Below, piece after piece: positions 28,203 through 35,722 of a stretch of DNA of 64,000 nucleotides (position 1 is its first letter; each line of letters begins with the position of its first letter). The stretch spans positions 104,540-168,539 of the forward strand of contig NZ_JAATJG010000009.1 of NCBI RefSeq assembly GCF_011927765.1. The letters are read 5' to 3'. The notes under the pieces were generated by a model, which saw only the letters and a list, made by a program, of their open reading frames with translations, was not told the origin of the DNA and searched no databases. This stretch comes from Wenyingzhuangia aestuarii (lineage in GTDB: Bacteria; Bacteroidota; Bacteroidia; Flavobacteriales; Flavobacteriaceae). The translations under genes and the position numbers were made by a program.

Positions 28203-29017
28203 TACTTGTTGTCTTTATATTCTCCTAATATTTTTAAACTAGACACTTTACTTCTAATGTCTGTCATTGCATTTTTGTATTCTTGATAATCTTCAAAAAC
28301 TAAATCTGCAAAAAATGCATATTCCCAAGGTCTGTCTATAATGGGTAAAGATTGAATTTTAGACAAGTTTACTTTATGATTTGCCAACAATACTAATACT
28401 TCTCCTAAAGATCCGCTTTCGTGTTTTAGCACAAATTTTAAAGATGCCTTGGTTGCATTTGCATTGTTTAATTTTTCTTTACTCTGTACAATTACAAATC
28501 TTGTGTAATTTTTTTTGATGGTTTGAATTCCTTCTGCCACCAATTCTAATTCGTAAATTTCAGCTGCTTTTGCACTTGCAATAGCTCCTACTTTTTTTAA
28601 TTGCTGCTCTTGTATTCTTTTTGCTACATCGGCAGTATCTACATCTTCTATTAATTTGATGTGTGGGTAGTTTTTAAAAAAACTTCTACACTGTAATAAG
28701 GCCATTGGATGGGAATGTACTTTTTTAATTTCCTCTATTCTTTGCCCTTTCAATCCCATTAAATTGTGATTGATTTCCAAATAGTACTCTCCAACAATGG
28801 CTAAATCTGCTTCATCAATTAAAGCATAGTTTGGTAAAATTGCTCCTGCAATAGAATTCTCTATAGCCATTACAGCAAAATCTACTTCACCACTTAGTAC
28901 TCTGTCTGGCATTTCTGCAAAGGTCATACATTCTACCAGCTCAATTTCATCTCCAAAATAATTTTCGGCAACAATGTGGTGGTATGAACCTTTGATTCCT
29001 TGAATGGCTATTTTCAT
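28202..29017 (-). CDS. pheA: Prephenate dehydratase
   Basis: PheA converts prephenate to phenylpyruvate. Residues about 1-180 are the catalytic domain: AIQGIKGSYHHIVAENYFG, then IENSIAGAI with the conserved Asn-Ser, and the TRF motif in KKNYTRFVIV. Residues about 190-265 are an ACT domain (ESGSLGEVLVLLANHKVNLSKIQSLP), so feedback by phenylalanine is expected. No chorismate mutase part is attached; that activity sits on the last gene of the operon. It is the first structural gene, and the message upstream of it carries a leader ORF and a terminator. Confidence 0.94.
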   Translation of the reverse strand: MKIAIQGIKGSYHHIVAENYFGDEIELVECMTFAEMPDRVLSGEVDFAVMAIENSIAGAILPNYALIDEADLAIVGEYYLEINHNLMGLKGQRIEEIKKVHSHPMALLQCRSFFKNYPHIKLIEDVDTADVAKRIQEQQLKKVGAIASAKAAEIYELELVAEGIQTIKKNYTRFVIVQSKEKLNNANATKASLKFVLKHESGSLGEVLVLLANHKVNLSKIQSLPIIDRPWEYAFFADLVFEDYQEYKNAMTDIRSKVSSLKILGEYKDNK

Positions 29018-29029
29018 AATTTCTAATGC

Positions 29030-29062
29030 AAAAAAAAAGCCTCGATATATCGAGACTTTTTT
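29030..29062 (-). terminator. Attenuator terminator upstream of pheA
   Basis: On the minus strand AAAAAAGTCTCGATA pairs with TATCGAGGCTTTTTT (one G-U pair) and is followed by a T run; the run ends 12 bases before the pheA ATG. Its position between the promoter and the first structural gene means it must be read through for expression. Its 5' arm (29052-29060) is also complementary to 29092-29100 inside the leader ORF, which gives a competing antiterminator. Confidence 0.8.
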
Positions 29063-29081
29063 GAATGCTATTTATATAATA

Positions 29082-29156
29082 TTAACACACGAAAAGTCTC
29101 TCTTCTTTTGTAAAAAAGAAAAAATAGTAAAATCCGTAAGTGTTAAATAAATTCAT
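29082..29156 (-). CDS. Aromatic-rich leader peptide (attenuator ORF) of the pheA operon
   Basis: A 24-codon ORF runs from ATG at 29156 to TAA at 29082. The peptide is MNLFNTYGFYYFFFFTKEER followed by LFVC. Ten of 24 residues are Phe or Tyr, with the run Phe-Tyr-Tyr-Phe-Phe-Phe-Phe at residues 9-15. It begins about 10 bases after the expected transcription start and ends 20 bases before the terminator hairpin. Its last codons hold the segment (29092-29100) that can pair with the terminator's 5' arm. This is the layout of enteric pheL, which I know as established; the function here is inferred. A stall at Phe/Tyr codons would leave that segment free to form the antiterminator, and a ribosome reaching the stop would cover it. 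Confidence 0.8.
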   Translation of the reverse strand: MNLFNTYGFYYFFFFTKEERLFVC

Positions 29157-29173
29157 AATTCTTATTGATACAG

Positions 29174-29203
29174 CAAATGTATTAATTATATCTATAATGA
29201 CAA
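29174..29203 (-). promoter_or_regulatory. Promoter of the pheA operon
   Basis: TTG (29203-29201), a spacer of 19 bases, and TACATTTG (29181-29174) match the Bacteroidota promoter form. Transcription would begin near 29168, about 12 bases before the leader ORF. Confidence 0.75.
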
Positions 29204-29227
29204 GTATTATTTGAAAAAAGTTGGATT

Positions 29228-29388
29228 TTCGTTGTTCGTTGTTCGTTGGACGATGGACGATTATCGTTGTTCGTTGTTGGTTCTCTGTTTTTCGTTACTC
29301 GATTCGCGTTGGACGAGGGACGTTGGTCGTATTTCGTTATTCGTTATTCGTTGGACGATGGACCATTATCGTTGTTCGTTTTTCGTAT
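29228..29388 (+). repeat. Heptamer array nnCGnnn, 23 units
   Basis: Twenty-three consecutive 7-base units in one register, mostly TTCGTTG, GACGATG, GACGATT and ATCGTTG; nearly all keep CG at positions 3-4. It lies just upstream of the pheA promoter. Confidence 0.9.
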
Positions 29389-29433
29389 TACAACATCTCG
29401 ACTCCGCTCGATGACCCTTAATTATGTTTGGTA
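29384..29433 (+). repeat. Spacer module between two heptamer arrays (copy 1)
   Basis: Holds TATTACAACATCTCGACTCC, then GCTCGATGACC and ATTATGTTTGGTA. Nearly the same module splits the array at 47.2 kb (47212-47267). Its TCTCGACTCCGCTCGA core resembles short dispersed repeats often seen in Flavobacteriaceae. Confidence 0.75.
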
Positions 29434-29445
29434 GTGGGAAGGTTG

Positions 29446-29620
29446 TTCGGGGGTCGTTATTCGGTTATCGTTGGTCGTATTTCGTTGGACGATGGACGAT
29501 TGGCGATTATCGTGTTTCGTGGGTCGGGAGACGAGGGACGATGGACGATTATCGTTGTTCGTGTTTCGTGTTTCGTTGTTCGATTAGCGTTGGACGATGG
29601 ACGATTATCGAGGGTCGATG
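29446..29620 (+). repeat. Heptamer array nnCGnnn, 25 units
   Basis: Twenty-five units in unbroken 7-base register, every one with CG at positions 3-4. Together with the array at 29228 and the spacer it fills most of the gap between the pheA promoter and tRNA-Thr, where no credible protein gene is found; long ORFs seen here are products of the repeat. Confidence 0.9.
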
Positions 29621-29646
29621 TTGGATGGAGTTTGGAGATATTGAGC

Positions 29647-29678
29647 AAAAAAAAAGAGACAACTTTCGTTGTCTCTTT
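29647..29678 (-). terminator. Terminator after tRNA-Thr
   Basis: CCAAAGAGACAAC / GTTGTCTCTTT with a 4-base loop and a run of nine T on the minus strand, starting 2 bases after the tRNA 3' end. Confidence 0.85.
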
Positions 29679-29680
29679 GG

Positions 29681-29754
29681 AGCCGATAATAGGACTCGAA
29701 CCTACGACCTGCTGATTACAAATCAGCTGCTCTAGCCAGCTGAGCTATATCGGC
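29681..29754 (-). tRNA. tRNA-Thr (anticodon TGT)
   Basis: Read on the minus strand it folds as a full cloverleaf: acceptor GCCGATA/TATCGGC, D arm GCTC/GAGC, anticodon stem CTGAT/ATCAG with loop TTTGTAA giving anticodon TGT (reads ACA), and T arm with GGTTCGAGTCC. No CCA is encoded. It has its own promoter and terminator. Confidence 0.95.
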
Positions 29755-29764
29755 GTTGCGGGTG

Positions 29765-29795
29765 CAAATATAGTCTCTTTTTGCAATTCAACAAA
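29765..29795 (-). promoter_or_regulatory. Promoter of tRNA-Thr
   Basis: TTTG, 19 bases, then TATATTTG (29772-29765), ending 10 bases before the tRNA. The block TATATTTGCACCCGC is the same as before the tRNA-Val pair at 55.1 kb. Confidence 0.75.
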
Positions 29796-29831
29796 CATTT
29801 TATTTAAAAAAAATAACTTTTTTTTTCGCAT

Positions 29832-29857
29832 AAAAAAACCTCACTGAAAGTGAGGTA
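29832..29857 (-). terminator. Terminator at the end of the wza-wzc-PAP2 transcript
   Basis: ACCTCACTTTCAGTGAGGT with seven T after it on the minus strand, 40 bases past the PAP2 gene. Confidence 0.8.
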
Positions 29858-29897
29858 GTTATACTATTTTTTTTACTTTTTTATTTTTAAAAATTCT

Positions 29898-30812
29898 TTA
29901 AAAAGTTGCTAGCATTGTTAAGCCATTGAATCTTGAAGATATTGATGGTATCCATTGAAATGCAATCGATTTTTCTTTGTTTGGTAATATACCTCTTGCT
30001 TTCCAACTACTTTTTACAATAGATCTACCAATAACCGTTCCTATGATTCCCCCAGCAACCATGTCTGATACCCAATGTCTATGCTCTTTTATTTCTGCTA
30101 AAAAAACAATTCCTGCAAAAGAGTAAGGAATCCAGTAATTATCAAATTCCATTTGAAACACTTTAGCCATTGCAAAAAAAGCTGTGGCATGTAAAGAAGG
30201 CATTGCTGTTCCATTTTGCTTTGAAAACACATATTCTCCATCTCTTGAATTAAAGAAATTGAAAGGATTTCCTGTAGTGGTATCATTATCAGTATAACCA
30301 CTAGCTAAATTTACATGAGGTCTTGCTCTACCAAAAACTGTTTTTAGCATTACATGAGATATTAATATAGAATAGGTTAGCGCTTTAAACCCGTTTATAG
30401 CTGCATATTGTCCTTTTTCATATCCCCCAAACAAAGATCCTAGATATATTCCCGACATGGAATAAAACATATATGCATCGTTACCACTCACCCATGGAAA
30501 AGTTGTATCGCCAATGGTAATGTCTGGAATGGTATATTTAATTCTAGACTCAATTTCTTGCTGGTAAAATTTGGTTACAGGTTTGTCTACCAAGACCAAA
30601 CTTGCAACAATCCCTGTATACAAAGCTGTTTTCTTCCAGTCTTCAGACACATTTTTCCCCATGTACACAAAATCTGAAGGAATTGTTTTGAAAGAAGTTT
30701 TGATTACGTTGGTTGCTGTAGTTAGCGTTCTAGGGAAATAAGAACTTTTAACCTCTTGAGCCTGAACACAAAAGGACAACATTCCTAAAAAAAAACAAAT
30801 CTTTTTAACCAT
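29898..30812 (-). CDS. PAP2-family phosphatase, exported
   Basis: I take the ATG at 30812; the codon before it is GTG. The 304-residue protein has a signal peptide (ICFFLGMLSFCVQAQ), hydrophobic helices, and the three PAP2 motifs: KTVFGRARPHVN (KxxxxxxRP), AMPSLHATAF (the PSGH motif with Leu in place of Gly) and the EHRHWVSDMVAGG segment (the SRxxxxxHxxxD motif, with the catalytic His and Asp kept and the Ser-Arg replaced). It lies 12 bases after the tyrosine kinase gene in the capsule operon. A role in recycling undecaprenyl diphosphate or in lipid A dephosphorylation would fit but is inferred. Confidence 0.82.
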   Translation of the reverse strand: MVKKICFFLGMLSFCVQAQEVKSSYFPRTLTTATNVIKTSFKTIPSDFVYMGKNVSEDWKKTALYTGIVASLVLVDKPVTKFYQQEIESRIKYTIPDITIGDTTFPWVSGNDAYMFYSMSGIYLGSLFGGYEKGQYAAINGFKALTYSILISHVMLKTVFGRARPHVNLASGYTDNDTTTGNPFNFFNSRDGEYVFSKQNGTAMPSLHATAFFAMAKVFQMEFDNYWIPYSFAGIVFLAEIKEHRHWVSDMVAGGIIGTVIGRSIVKSSWKARGILPNKEKSIAFQWIPSISSRFNGLTMLATF

Positions 30813-30824
30813 CACTTCTACTTA

Positions 30825-33191
30825 TTAAGATTTAAATATTTTCTGAAAAAAGTTTTTATTATTTTCCTCTGCAGGGTATCCATATCCACCATATCCGTAC
30901 CCATATCCTCTACTATGGTCTAGTCCGTTGATTAGAATTGCCATGTTTGGTAAACGTTTTTCACGGTAAAATCTTTCTGGCACTTCTAACATACGTTTGT
31001 CTAAGTAATTAGCTCTTGATACATATAAGAACATATCTGCATGCTGACTTAACATTAAAGTATCGGTTACTAAGTTTACTGGAGCTGTATCTACCACAAT
31101 ATAGTCGTACATTTTTCTCAACTCCTCAAACATTTCTCCAATCTTAGGACTTAACAATAATTCTGCTGGATTTGGAGGTACTACCCCTGAACTTAGTAAA
31201 TCTAAATTTTCAAACCCGGCTAATGGAGTTACCATTTCCGCTAAATTCGCATCTTTATCTATGATGTAATTGGTTACCCCATTTCTGTTTGGTAAATCTA
31301 AATATTGCGTAATTTTTGGTGCTCGTAGGTCCATCCCCATTAACAATACTTTTTTACCTGTTAAGGCTAAAGAAGCCGCTGTATTTACCGAGACAAAGGT
31401 TTTACCTTCACCAGAAATTGTGGATGTTACAAATACTATTTTAGATTTAGACCCTACAGGTGTTAGCATGAAATCTAAGTTTGTTCTTAATAATCTAAAC
31501 GCTTCTGCAGTACTTGTTCTACTTCCTTTTCTTATGACTACTTTTTCTTCTGTATCATCAAAAGGAATATCTCCTAATAAAGGTACTGATACAACCCCTT
31601 TTAAATCCCCTTTGGTATGGAATTTAGTATCTAGTAAGTCTCTTAAATAAATAATTGCAAAAGGAATAATTAAACCAATCAACATTCCAGCTAATACGAT
31701 AATTGGTTTTTTAGGAGCTATAGGTTTACTCATACTATATGCTCTGTCAATCACTTTAGAACTTGGTACTGTAACCGCCATTGAAATTTCATTTTCTTCT
31801 TTTTTTTGTAATAAATAAGAATATAATTGAGCAATGATACTTTGTTTACGCAGAATAGAACGATACTCTCTGGCTTGTTGAGGTATATCTGTTATTCTAC
31901 TTTTAAATTCTTTGTCTTTTATATTTAATGACGTTAAAGCTATCTCTAACTGTTCTTTTATATTTATTAATGATTGTTGAATACTTCCTCTTAGATTTTT
32001 TAATTCGCTATTTAAATTTTGGACTACAGGGTTTGCAGGTGAAGAATCTCTTAATAAACGATTTCTTTCCAATAATAACTGATTAAAGTTTGTAACCGAA
32101 GCACTTAATTGTAGATTATCCTCTATCCCAACACTAGCCGGCAACAATTCAAAATCATTTTTTTGATTTTGAATGCTTTGAATGATGTAATCAACAACAC
32201 TTAACTCTGTATTAATTTTAAAAATTTCTTGTTCGTTTAGGGTTTTACTATCAACAAATACTTGAGATTGAAAACCTATATCTGTAATCTGTTTGTCTTT
32301 TTTATATAATTCTTCAATCTTATCTATTTCATCTAAGTCTGAATTTACTTCTGTTAATCTGTTAACTATAAACTCATCTGTTTTTTTCCCCACCTCGTTT
32401 TTATCCTCAATAGATCTTTTATTATATAAATCTACCATGGTATTCAATACTAATTCAGCTTTTTCTTTGATAGGGTGGCTTAAACTTAAATTGATGATGT
32501 TTGAATCTTGGTCTGCAGAAACAATGTTAATATTATTTTTATACTTTTCAATAACTTTGTCTAATCTAGTAAAAACAACTTGAAAGGTCTTATCAATAAT
32601 CTGATTAGAATTACTTTCTGTAGGTGTAAGTACAATTACTTTATCTCCAATTTTTATCTGTTCTCCAAATTTAACTACTTTCTCATCCTCAGACTCTTCA
32701 ATTTGGTATTTAAAAGTAGCCTTGTCTAGAATTGTTATGTCGATAAATGTATCTAGTTTATAAAAATTATCTAAATCAGATAAAACTTGATATCTAAAAG
32801 GTATTGTATGAAATTGTTCTACTTTTTTTAATCCATGCTGTTGATAAACTTCAAAATTTAACTTTAACTTCTTCACCATCGCAACCGCTAAACTCCTAGA
32901 GGTTAAGACTTCTATTTCATCATACACATTGTTTTTAGCTCCTAATCCTAATGAAGATAAGTCTTGAAACACTTTTAATTCTGATGAAGCCCCTCCATCC
33001 TCTTTTACTAAAACAGAAGCATTTGTTTGGTATACATTAACTTGTGTTTTCATAAAAACAACAGCTAAAGACACACAGACTATTGTCGACAGTAAAAACC
33101 ATTTCCAATTAATTAAATATTTTTCTATTTCAGCTCTAATATTTATAGCGTCATTTTCCTTAGAAAACTGGTTATCTAAATTTTGATTCAT
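30825..33191 (-). CDS. wzc: Capsule chain-length regulator and tyrosine autokinase (Wzc-like)
   Basis: The 788-residue protein has a Wzz domain with two membrane segments (about 30-50 and 495-520), the second next to the Pro-rich SKPIAPKKPIIVLAGM. Coiled-coil regions fill the periplasmic part between them. The cytoplasmic BY-kinase domain has Walker A STISGEGKTF and Walker A' LLMGMDLRAP, followed by DYIVVDTAPVNLVTD. The tail HSRGYGYGYGGYGYPAEE is a Tyr cluster for autophosphorylation. Its product and the Wza-like protein form the trans-envelope export machine for the polysaccharide. Confidence 0.92.
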   Translation of the reverse strand: MNQNLDNQFSKENDAINIRAEIEKYLINWKWFLLSTIVCVSLAVVFMKTQVNVYQTNASVLVKEDGGASSELKVFQDLSSLGLGAKNNVYDEIEVLTSRSLAVAMVKKLKLNFEVYQQHGLKKVEQFHTIPFRYQVLSDLDNFYKLDTFIDITILDKATFKYQIEESEDEKVVKFGEQIKIGDKVIVLTPTESNSNQIIDKTFQVVFTRLDKVIEKYKNNINIVSADQDSNIINLSLSHPIKEKAELVLNTMVDLYNKRSIEDKNEVGKKTDEFIVNRLTEVNSDLDEIDKIEELYKKDKQITDIGFQSQVFVDSKTLNEQEIFKINTELSVVDYIIQSIQNQKNDFELLPASVGIEDNLQLSASVTNFNQLLLERNRLLRDSSPANPVVQNLNSELKNLRGSIQQSLINIKEQLEIALTSLNIKDKEFKSRITDIPQQAREYRSILRKQSIIAQLYSYLLQKKEENEISMAVTVPSSKVIDRAYSMSKPIAPKKPIIVLAGMLIGLIIPFAIIYLRDLLDTKFHTKGDLKGVVSVPLLGDIPFDDTEEKVVIRKGSRTSTAEAFRLLRTNLDFMLTPVGSKSKIVFVTSTISGEGKTFVSVNTAASLALTGKKVLLMGMDLRAPKITQYLDLPNRNGVTNYIIDKDANLAEMVTPLAGFENLDLLSSGVVPPNPAELLLSPKIGEMFEELRKMYDYIVVDTAPVNLVTDTLMLSQHADMFLYVSRANYLDKRMLEVPERFYREKRLPNMAILINGLDHSRGYGYGYGGYGYPAEENNKNFFQKIFKS

Positions 33192-33195
33192 TTTT

Positions 33196-33981
33196 TTATC
33201 GTGTTAAAATAGAAATAATGGTAATTAATAAACCTGTAGCAGAAATAATGTATGATGCTGTTGGAGAACTTGCAGAAGCATTTACTTGAGGTTTGTTTGG
33301 TTCTACATACACAACATCATTTTGTTCTAGATAGTAAGCAGGTGAGTTTACGATGTCTTTAGACCTCAAGTCCAAATTGTAATAGATTACTTCTCCATTC
33401 TTTTCTCTAATTAGTTTGATATTATCCCTTTTTCCGTGAATTGTTAAATCCCCTGCTAATCCAATAGCTTGAAGAATATTTATTTTATCTCTGTTGATTG
33501 TATATTCCCCTGGTTTGTTAATTTCTCCCAACATAGAAATTCTAAAATTTACTAGCTGTACATTTGCTTTTACATCTGGCAGAAACGACTTTAATTTGTT
33601 TTCTAAATCAATTTCTAACTCAATTCTTGTTTTCCCTAGTACATTTAACTTCCCTAACTGAGGAAAGCTAATTTCTCCTTTTTGATCTACTAAATAAGAT
33701 TGTTGCTGTTGTTGCCCTACAGATGTTAATCCACCGGTATTAAAAGCTGCAACATATAAATTAAAGGGTCTAGCTGCTTCTGGATTTATAGAAGATATGT
33801 TTATCGTTATTCTATCATCTCGTTTGAATGTAGGAGCCTTAAAGTTAATTGATTCTGATTCTCTATTCTCATTTGTTGTGGCTATATCTTGTAGGTATAT
33901 AACGTCTTTTCTAGAGGCACATGATACCACTAATAAGCAAACTAATAATAGTTTTATATAATAAAAACTCGTACTTTTCAT
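33196..33981 (-). CDS. wza: Polysaccharide export outer-membrane lipoprotein (Wza-like)
   Basis: A 261-residue lipoprotein (LLLVCLLVVSC, lipid on Cys21). It carries a polysaccharide export domain (FKRDDRITINISSINPEAARPFN, about 50-140) and then SLBB domains (MLGEINKPGEYTINRDKINILQAIGLAG, about 148-225). A C-terminal hydrophobic stretch (SYIISATGLLITIISIL) is present, as usual in Bacteroidota. It ends 4 bases before wzc, so the two are coupled. Confidence 0.92.
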   Translation of the reverse strand: MKSTSFYYIKLLLVCLLVVSCASRKDVIYLQDIATTNENRESESINFKAPTFKRDDRITINISSINPEAARPFNLYVAAFNTGGLTSVGQQQQQSYLVDQKGEISFPQLGKLNVLGKTRIELEIDLENKLKSFLPDVKANVQLVNFRISMLGEINKPGEYTINRDKINILQAIGLAGDLTIHGKRDNIKLIREKNGEVIYYNLDLRSKDIVNSPAYYLEQNDVVYVEPNKPQVNASASSPTASYIISATGLLITIISILTR

Positions 33982-34029
33982 TTCTTCAATTTTATGTGGC
34001 TAATATAATTCTTCTTTTATAATAGTAGC

Positions 34030-34626
34030 CTAATTACACTTGAAATTTCTATTCCCCTTTACAAATAGCAATGCACTTAAATACAAATATTTAAAATCAT
34101 TTGCTAAGGTATATCTTTTAATATAATTCATGTTAATTCTGATTTTTTCTCTCCAAATTATTTCCTTATTAAATTTCTCTTTGTCTTTTTGTTTGGATAA
34201 AATTTGCTCTTCATTGTAAAAATGCAAAGATGCTGGTCCTGTTAAGCCAGGTTTTAGCTCTAAAATTAATCTTTCTTCTCCTTTTAACTTGTCTGCAAAA
34301 CCTACTATATCAGGTCTAGGTCCCACTATGCTCATTTCTCCTTTTAGGATGTTTAGTAACTGAGGGAGTTCGTCTAACTTGGATTTTCTTAAAAAAGCAG
34401 CATAACCTTTTAACTTTGTACTTTTATACATGGTTTTAATTTTAATAATCCAGAATAATTTGGCTCTTTGCCCTACTCTTTGTTGTAAAAAAAAGCCGTT
34501 TTCACCTGTTTTTAGATACACTACTAGAGCTAATACTATTATTGGTATCCCTAGTACCACTAAACCTATAAAAGCTCCTATTAGGTCTACAGTTCTTTTA
34601 TAAATTCTTTGTTTTTTACTAAGCAT
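34030..34626 (-). CDS. Initiating sugar-phosphate transferase, short type (PglC/WbaP-like)
   Basis: The 198-residue protein has one N-terminal membrane segment (about 14-35) followed directly by the catalytic domain: VGQRAKLFWIIKIKTMYKS, then SKLDELPQLLNILKGEMSIVGPRPD (the Asp-Glu pair of monotopic phosphoglycosyl transferases and GPRP). It would load the first sugar phosphate on undecaprenyl phosphate. It is a second such enzyme in the locus, beside the long form at 35723-37114. It ends 48 bases before wza. Confidence 0.86.
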   Translation of the reverse strand: MLSKKQRIYKRTVDLIGAFIGLVVLGIPIIVLALVVYLKTGENGFFLQQRVGQRAKLFWIIKIKTMYKSTKLKGYAAFLRKSKLDELPQLLNILKGEMSIVGPRPDIVGFADKLKGEERLILELKPGLTGPASLHFYNEEQILSKQKDKEKFNKEIIWREKIRINMNYIKRYTLANDFKYLYLSALLFVKGNRNFKCN

Positions 34627-34646
34627 TTCCTTATCACTATTATCCC

Positions 34647-35687
34647 TTACACAAGATTGTACTCAGGTACTATTTCTTTGAAAAGAGATTTCAGTTCCTC
34701 TTTATTATGTTTGTTATACTTCTCTATTAAATTATTTACTTTTTCTACTTGCTTGCTGTCTGTTTTTAAATTACCATAACTATAATTCGCAGCTTCCACT
34801 TTAGTTGTTAGTTCTTCTGCGTATTTTAACACTTCCTTTTCTTTTTCTCCCGGTCTTTTAGATGTCCATTTTATATCCGTAATTTCTCTCTTATTTTTTA
34901 GTAAAAACTTTGTTGCCAATTTATTCATCTCTACTGGATTTCCCATTTCTGAAATAAATAAAGATTTTTGAGTATCTTCCATTATTCCTAATAACATTTT
35001 ACAAACCTGATTTATAGAAACAAAGTACCGAAACATGTTGCTCTGTACAAGGTTGATCTGCCCTGTTAGTTTTAATTGTTTTTTCCATGACAATAAAACT
35101 GACCCCGATGTGTATGGTATGTTTCCAAATCGTACTACCTTAATATTTGTTGTTGTTTTATTGATGTATTGAGAAACGTATAGTTCTGCCAGCCTTTTAG
35201 AAACTCCCATAACACTTTTGGGATGCACTGCTTTGTCTGTAGATATTAAAACAAATTCACAAGCATTCCCTTTTATGGCGTTTTCTAAGATGTTTTTGGT
35301 TCCTATTACATTTACTTTAAATGCTTGCTTTGGAAAATCTTCAAGCATGGGTACGTGCTTGTAGGCAGCTGCATGATAGACTAGATCTGGTTGGTGCTTT
35401 TTAAAAACATCGGTTATGGCTTCTTTACATGTAATATCTGCCAACTCAATTATAAAATTGGTTACTTCTCTTAATACTAATGTTTGTTGGATATCAAATA
35501 GTGCTCCTTCGGAATTGTCAAGCAATATTACTTGCTGTACTCCTGTTGTTAGTAATGTTTGGGATAATTTTTGACCAATAGATCCCCCTGCTCCCGTTAC
35601 TAAAACAACTTTGTCTTTAAAAAAAGAACTGTTTGTTATTTCTAAGTATTCGTCAAATTTATCGTTTATTATTTCTTCAATCGTCAT
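34647..35687 (-). CDS. CapD-type nucleotide-sugar dehydratase/epimerase, soluble form
   Basis: I take the ATG at 35687; a TTG 6 codons upstream (35705) is the alternative. The 346-residue protein has the Rossmann motif VTGAGGSIGQKL near 26-37, DNSEGALFDIQ, YHAAAYKHVPMLED, and the catalytic segment STDKAVHPKSVMGVSKRLAE. Met replaces the usual Tyr there, as in FlaA1/CapD enzymes. These make UDP-4-keto-6-deoxy sugars from UDP-GlcNAc, or epimerise. The membrane-spanning N-terminus of long CapD proteins is absent. The product may feed the short transferase next to it, as in other Bacteroidota loci. Confidence 0.83.
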   Translation of the reverse strand: MTIEEIINDKFDEYLEITNSSFFKDKVVLVTGAGGSIGQKLSQTLLTTGVQQVILLDNSEGALFDIQQTLVLREVTNFIIELADITCKEAITDVFKKHQPDLVYHAAAYKHVPMLEDFPKQAFKVNVIGTKNILENAIKGNACEFVLISTDKAVHPKSVMGVSKRLAELYVSQYINKTTTNIKVVRFGNIPYTSGSVLLSWKKQLKLTGQINLVQSNMFRYFVSINQVCKMLLGIMEDTQKSLFISEMGNPVEMNKLATKFLLKNKREITDIKWTSKRPGEKEKEVLKYAEELTTKVEAANYSYGNLKTDSKQVEKVNNLIEKYNKHNKEELKSLFKEIVPEYNLV

Positions 35688-35722
35688 TTCTCCAAATTCG
35701 TTCAATTCGCCAACTTCGCTTG

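Noticed and set aside
29211..29735. Overlapping ORFs of 60-100 codons on both strands
   Set aside because: They are translations of the heptamer array, which has no stops in any frame; the peptide patterns repeat every 7 residues and no start signal fits.
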